Below, piece by piece: positions 59,022 to 64,000 of a stretch of DNA of 64,000 nt; position 1 is the first letter of the stretch, and each line of letters starts with the position of its first letter. This stretch comes from Calliopum simillimum (taxonomy: Eukaryota > Arthropoda > Insecta > Diptera > Lauxaniidae), in NCBI GenBank assembly GCA_951812925.1, contig OX638370.1, positions 121,844,897-121,908,896 on the forward strand, written 5' to 3'. The notes beneath the pieces were generated by a model that was not told the DNA's origin, ran no database searches, and saw only the letters and a list, made by a program, of their open reading frames with translations. Both the position numbers and the translations under genes were made by a program.

Positions 59022-59464
59022 CTACAACTAGGGTATATTCACTTTTTCCTTCCGTTTGTAACGCAGAGAAGGAGGCGTGGTAGGTATAGAAAAGTCGATA
59101 TAGTTATGTCCGTCTGTCTGGCTGGCTGTATGTGGAAATACATTTTTTGGGAAAACTGAGCAATGAAATTTAGTACACTGCCTCCGCCATCAAAGTTAGC
59201 TCGAGGGATTGAAAATGAGCAAAATCGGTCAACGGACACGCCTACCGCTCATACAAAAAATATATTCAAAATGCAACTCTAGGAGTATTTTTCACGACAA
59301 TGCAACCAAAATACACATAAATACTACGAATTGTAAGCGCAAGCTCTGAGCAAAAACTGGGCGAGTTTGGAGAAGAGGGCATGGCACCTCCCATATAATA
59401 AAAATTTTCAAAATACTGCAGTGTAGGGTATCTAATTTTTGGCCAGGCCAAAGGTTACACCCTT
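59022..59464 (-). mobile_element. DINE-1/mini-me-like element, shortened
   Basis: Minus-strand copy with CTAGGGTATATTCACTTTTT, AGAGAAGGAGGCGTGGTAGG, a minimal GTCTGTCTGGCTGGCTG tract, GGACACGCCTACCGCTCATA and end TTTTTGGCCAGGCCAAAGGT, ACACCCTTAC. The CTGATCAAGAATATA core is lost by a small deletion after AGAAAAGTCGATATAG, and most subrepeats are missing. Confidence 0.75.
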
Positions 59465-60060
59465 ACTACTTTGTCTTCAGAATGCCTATCGAATTTTCTG
59501 AAACAAAAATTCATTGTAAACTATCCAATTTCCATACAAAAAAAGACTTCATTTATCTCTTAAGTTAATGATATTTTGATAAAAGAAGCAATACCGTCAT
59601 AAAAAGGGTCCTAAGTAGAACATTATTCATAAAAATTATTATTAAATCTGTGTTTTTACTCTCCTGAAAAAAATTCGAAGCCATCAAATAGTACAATTTT
59701 GACTCTTGTATTTGCTTAGTGATAAGGTATAATTCAATATATGTATTATCTATTCTTATATAAAAATAATTGATATGTAAAGTATGTATATCCGCATATC
59801 GTTTTAAGTTGCTACTAGTAATGTACAAACACTGATCACAATAAATAATCAAGCTTATCTTCATTAAAATCTTGAATAGCTGCAATGACTGGCAGATTTG
59901 TAATATATTGCTAAGATTGCATACCGTACGAAGATATCTTAAGATTAAGTGTTGCTTAGGATCATCTGACACATCCGTCGTAATATTTTACTTAAATACA
60001 GTTTGTTTTTTTTACAACGATTTCGATATTTTGTCTCGGTCGCCTTTTAATAGTGCAATA
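59465..60060. other. Intergenic, with a short dispersed duplicate
   Basis: No gene seen. About 60 bases around 59855-59915 (TTCATTAAAATCTTGAATAG, CAATGACTGGCAGATTT) recur at 63475-63530. Confidence 0.5.
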
Positions 60061-60430
60061 AAGACCTCCTTCCAAAGCAATATGCCCGAGACAGACGGCA
60101 GCTCTAATGCATATTACAGACGCAATAATGTGAAAATTTTTATTGCATGATTTTAGGCATATTTCAAATAAATATTTCATAGACATTGACTGAAAGAAAA
60201 TTTCTCAATTTAGGGTCTATAAAATACTAAAACATCAAAAACAAGATTAATAGTGAGTTAAGCATCAGAAAAGCAAATTTGAATTTTTCAGATCCTGAAT
60301 TGGAAAGTGTTCTTTTAGTCAATATCTATGAAATATGTATTTGAAATATGCCTAAAATCATGCAATAAAAAGTTTCACATTATTCGTCTGTAATGTGCAT
60401 TAGAGGCTGCCGTCTGTCTGGGGCATTAGA
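60060..60430. repeat. Hairpin-forming repeat
   Basis: GACAGACGGCAGCTCTAATG, then TTGCATGATTTTAGGCATAT at left, are mirrored by ATATGCCTAAAATCATGCAA and CTGCCGTCTGTCTG at right (about 60340-60422). Likely a decayed MITE; terminal bases and target duplication are unclear. Confidence 0.65.
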
Positions 60431-60698
60431 TGCATTACAATGCATGGTATTGAAACAGCATTTTCATTTAAAAAAATGTCGCATAATTTTAGGATCTTAT
60501 TTTTTTTACTTCATCATTCTTGAATTTCATAACGCCCAACTATAAAATGTTGACAATGCATTGCAATCAAAGCATCTGTTATATAGTTGATTCTCCTATA
60601 AATGGTTCCTTTAATAAATAAATTTTATAAATAAAACATAAAAAGTAAGAAAATCCTAAAATTATGAAACATTTTTATGAGGAAGGCAACTATAATAA
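60431..60698. other. Spacer, no gene seen
   Basis: AT-rich; nothing supported. Confidence 0.4.
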
Positions 60699-61714
60699 AT
60701 GTGCGTGAAGTCAGCCCTGCTTTTGTGGAATTTCCCGAAAAAAAAGTTGTGCCGGGGTGTGCTCCACTTGTGCTACGTTGTTATGTATAGGAAAAAAAAT
60801 CGGTCCAGGTTCACATTTTATGGGGAGTTCTTTTTTTTTTGTGCGAAGTTAGCCCTGCTTTTGTGGAATTTCTCGAAAAAGTTGGCCCTGGTAGGATTTC
60901 CCCATAGAATCTATACTAATGCACCGATTTTTTTTTTCCAATACGGCACAACGCGGCACAAGTCGAGGACACCCCGGCACACCATATTTTTTTTTGGGAA
61001 ATTCCACAAACTTCGCATACACCAAAAAAAGGACCTCCCCTTAAAATCTATACTATTTGACTAATTTTGATTTCTAATACGGCACAGCGCAGCACAAGTC
61101 GAGCACACCCCGGCAAAACTTATTTTTTCGAGAAATTCTACAAAAGCAGAGCTAACTTCGCATGCAACAAAAAAAGAACCTACCCATAAAATCTATACTA
61201 TTGGACCGATTTAGATTTTCAATACGGCACAACGCAGCACACCCCGGCACAACTTTTTTTTCGTGAAATTCCACAAAAGTAGGGCTAACTTTGCACAAAA
61301 AAAAAGGACCTCCCCATAAAAAGTGAATCCTTGGACCGATTTTTTTCCAATACGGCACAACGTAGCTGAAGTGGAGCACACCACGGCAGAACTTTTTTTT
61401 TCGGGAAATTCTACAAAACTTCGTATCCACCAAAAAAGGGACCTCCCCATAAAATTTATACTATTGGACCGATTTTAATTTCCAATACGGCACAACGCAG
61501 CACAAGTCGAGCACACCACGGCACAACTTTTTTTTTCGGAAACTCCACAAAAGCAGGGCTAACTTCGCACAAAAAAATGGTCCTCCCTATAAAAAATGAA
61601 CCCTTGGACCGATTTTGATTTCCAATACGGCACAACGTAGCACAAGTGGAGCACACCCGGACACAACTTTTTTTTTCGGGAAATTCCACAAGGCAGGGCT
61701 AACTTCACGCACAT
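60699..61714. mobile_element. Foldback (FB-like) element with ~137-bp subrepeats
   Basis: ATGTGCGTGAAGTCAGCCCT at 60699 is mirrored by GGGCTAACTTCACGCACAT ending 61714. The left arm (to about 60905) holds about 1.5 units; the right arm holds six inverted units, with the landmark AATACGGCACAACG at about 60941, 61077, 61220, 61349, 61485 and 61625 (spacing 129-143). Long inverted arms made of tandem subrepeats are the build of Drosophila FB elements. Cys/Phe-rich frames on both strands are only readings of the units. Confidence 0.8.
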
Positions 61715-61899
61715 CCATAATAATAACTTTTGAAACTCATCTACAAAAAAAAAGGATATGTCCGGATAGATACGTGGCAAACTTCTCAGTTGCTTTCATG
61801 CTATTCAACAAATTTTCTAAATACTTAAAAATGTTTAGCTATACTGAGACTTAACTTGAGATAAAAGTTTTTGATTGAATTATAAAAGCTTTAATTGCT

Positions 61900-62091
61900 C
61901 GGTCATGTCTCGGCGCTCTCCACTATCAGCTATTGCGCGCTCACGATCAGCTGTCACGATTTCCCCCACAACAAATTGCGCTGAGCAGCTAATGTACTCT
62001 GAAGATAATCGTCGCTTGGCAGAAACAATTTAGTTATCGCTTAATTGTAGTGTAATCAAGTTCTATGTAGTGACGACAATTGTTTGAAAAG
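61900..62091 (+). promoter_or_regulatory. Upstream and leader region of the EcKinase-like gene
   Basis: GC-richer than the surroundings, with GCTATTGCGCGCTCACGATC at about 61930 and AAGATAATCGTCGCTTGGCA at about 62002. No TATA box is obvious. Position directly before the first coding exon makes it the likely promoter and 5-prime leader. Confidence 0.4.
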
Positions 62092-62331
62092 ATGGCAACA
62101 ACAGCAACTAAAGAACAAACAGAGGAACAATGGTTACGTTCGACGATTATACCGAAAATTCTTAATGGAAAATTGCTACCAACATATGACAAAGATATTG
62201 AGCTTAAAATTCATTCAATCGTTGTGAAATTTATTGGTTCTGACGAGGCATACATGTTGACATCATGCTATAAAGCAAAGATCGACTATGAATACAAAGG
62301 CAAACGGGAGACGCGCACGCTGGTTGTCAAG
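62092..62331 (+). CDS. EcKinase-like (DUF227/CHK) protein, first coding exon
   Basis: The exon encodes 80 residues: MATTATKEQTEEQWLRSTII, later IVVKFIGSDEAYMLTSCYKA, and ending RETRTLVVK. It ends in phase 0 at a GTATTT donor (62332). Trp-Leu near the start, the G-S-D-x-x-Y-x-x-x-x-Y box and a terminal Ile/Val-V-K correspond to the N-lobe of the ecdysteroid-kinase-like family, with the final Lys the probable ATP-binding Lys. The family is expanded in insects and phosphorylates ecdysteroids or xenobiotics. Usual length is about 400 residues, so most of the gene must lie to the right, outside the window or after a long intron. I chose the ATG at 62092 (AAAAGATGG context). Confidence 0.75.
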
Positions 62332-62479
62332 GTATTTCATAACATTAAGATAATGTTTTACCAATGCTTGGATCAGTTCACAGTTCGATACTACTTAGAA
62401 GTAGTGATTTAAGTATCAGGCTAATAGCAATGTACAATTGAGCTATCAGCAATGCTAGTTGTATGTTGTACAGTAGACC

Positions 62480-62830
62480 GGGTCGAAATTTTGATTCATC
62501 CCAAAACCGACTCAAAAGTTGTATTTTTTGCCTTGTACACTTTTTTCGTTAGGTGCCTTGCTTTTGAGTAAAAAATCGTTTTTTTGACCGCGTAAATGAA
62601 GAGCGTAAAGAAAATTGATTTTGGAATGCGAATATTATCTATATCCCCAAAAAAAATTTATAATTTTTAAACGCCAAAAATTTTCTGAGAATATATTTTT
62701 CATTTCTAGAGCACCCTTGGGTATCCATTTTATAAGTTTTTTTAGCCGAAATGGGCCTTCAGTAGAATCAAAAGTGCTCCGTTGGTTTTTCTCAGAATGA
62801 AAAACAAATGATGCAGATATCGAAAAAAAC
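62480..62830. repeat. Foldback-type repeat related to 21210-21800
   Basis: TTGCTTTTGAGTAAAAAATC and GGAATGCGAATATTATCTAT match 21706-21795. CCGAAATGGGCCTTCAGTAG and AAAGTGCTCCGTTGGTTTTT match the complement of 21220-21262. Falls in the presumed first intron of the EcKinase-like gene. Confidence 0.65.
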
Positions 62831-64000
62831 ATGTCCAAAAGAAACTTTGAATATAAGATACTATAGTTTTCATTTTCATATTCAAAATATATGGAGTTAA
62901 AATACTTTATTCCTAGGAACCATCCTAACCATAGTTATTTTTTGTTTCAAGAACGTCAATCCGTCCATAAAATGTTTTATGCAATATATTGTGCTCACTT
63001 TTTCGGTACCATCTTTTAGGTTTTGGAGAGAATCGTGGAATTTCCAAAAACCGTTTTTTTTTAAACTAATCAGTCAATTGTACACCCCTCACTTTGTGCC
63101 TCCGTTTTTAATACTTTCAAGGAGGTACGGTAGACCAAAGTATTTATATGGTATCTCTAGTTCTATCGCTTCCTCGGATTATGCCTATCCCATAAATAAG
63201 CAACATGATATTCAAAACGATATACTGATACAGTTATTTGGAATTTATGCTGTGTATAGTGTAGAGAATTTAATTTTCAATAAGACCATTTTGTTTTTTC
63301 TTAATATTGAAATAAAAATGTAAAGAGCATTAGTCGCTTTCAAGCAATTCGTATGCTTAGATAGCGTTTAATATTTTATCTAATCTACTTAGTAGACAAT
63401 TGATAAGTGTACATAACATCTTGAGTTGTTGTGATTTATAAGTACAAAACAAAAACAAAGAATCAAATCAAGCACACCTTCATTAAAATCTTGGGTAGCT
63501 ACAATGACTGGCAGATTTTTAATAAGTTGTTAAAATACAATACTTAACACAGATTGTTATTTAACAGCACTTTTGTTGCTAGGTATCAACTGATATATCC
63601 GTATTGAAAGCTCATTATTTTAGACGGACCATAGTTGATATTTGACCAAAACTTTGAAACTGAAAGAGTTTTTATTTTACTGCAAACAAAAGAAATATTT
63701 TTTGTACCAGAGCTATAGTTCTAATTAATATTTCAATACCAGAAAATTATCTCAAATGGATCTTTTTACCCAAAATCATTACGAATGCGGGTTGTATGAC
63801 AATCCTTTTATTTTTCAACATATTTTTATCGTTTGAGTCTCAATTGAAGAATAACGATTTATCCGAATAGATAAATAGCAACCCTCGTATATCACTAAAG
63901 GCGCGCGTTGATTAATTTGTTTCATTCAATAAATTCTCTTACAAAAAACTGACGCTTTATCTGCTCTCTTCTTGTATGCGAACGTAATTATGTATGACCA
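62831..64000. other. Presumed intron of the EcKinase-like gene
   Basis: AT-rich; no second EcKinase exon (for example the H-x-D-x-W-x-x-N box) is seen before the window ends. It contains the duplicate of 59855-59915 at 63475-63530. A 114-residue frame at 62979-63323 has no family features. Confidence 0.4.

Noticed and set aside
60941..61640. Regularly spaced repeats as a CRISPR array
   Set aside because: Units are about 137 bp without short repeat/unique spacer structure, flanked by inverted ends, in an insect genome. It is an FB-like element.

Overview
The window looks like repeat-rich euchromatin or pericentric DNA of a higher dipteran, most likely a tephritid-type fruit fly. Reasons: strong AT bias, short GT-AG introns of 55-81 bp, insect-type genes (an ecdysteroid-kinase-like exon and dipteran-like copies of P32, Tango2 and RRP12), and DINE-1/mini-me-like, mariner, Tc1, Helitron-like and tRNA-derived SINE repeats. 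There are no bacterial operons, CRISPR arrays, or complete rRNA or tRNA genes. The species is inferred, not proven.

Host-gene content is small. (1) A minus-strand coding exon (11130 to the 200-bp assembly gap at 11305-11504) ends at a good splice donor. (2) A cluster of broken host-gene copies lies at 37.95-41.03 kb: a P32 (C1QBP/MAM33) copy runs straight into a Tango2 C-terminal fragment on the plus strand, facing an internally deleted RRP12 copy on the minus strand. The P32 and RRP12 copies keep in-frame or near in-frame introns, so they were copied as DNA and not through mRNA. (3) The first exon of an EcKinase-like gene lies at 62092-62331 and continues out of the window. (4) A TATA-containing minus-strand region at 46.2-47.0 kb may be the promoter and 5-prime exon of another gene.

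The rest is mostly transposable elements, and the dominant form is the long palindrome (foldback). From left to right: a foldback at 1-805; two inverted 2-kb copies of one element at 2.1-4.1 and 6.9-9.0 kb; an LTR-like repeat with tandem arrays at 14.0-15.8 kb; two inverted pogo-like transposase relics at 18.8-19.5 and 22.6-23.45 kb; a mariner relic at 23.45-24.0 kb; a perfect-looking 403-bp hairpin MITE at 25.3 kb; a Helitron-like element, a foldback and a pogo-like MITE side by side at 27.9-31.7 kb; a 36-bp array broken by a SINE at 31.7-32.5 kb; a 3.4-kb palindrome built from a Tc1 transposon that already held a DINE-like insertion, at 32.7-36.1 kb; a second LTR-like copy at 41.35-42.9 kb; LINE reverse transcriptase relics at 9.1, 43.7-44.4 and 52.6-53.8 kb; a hAT-like foldback inside a tandem array at 49.7-52.5 kb; a SINE inside a hairpin element at 54 kb; further DINE-like copies at 56.2 and 59.0 kb; a TTAA-flanked element at 58.2-58.9 kb; and a foldback with about 137-bp subrepeats at 60.7-61.7 kb.

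No operon-like cooperation between genes is visible. The main story is layered transposon insertion and inverted duplication, plus one cluster of captured or segmentally duplicated host-gene pieces that are decaying through stop codons, frameshifts and internal deletions.
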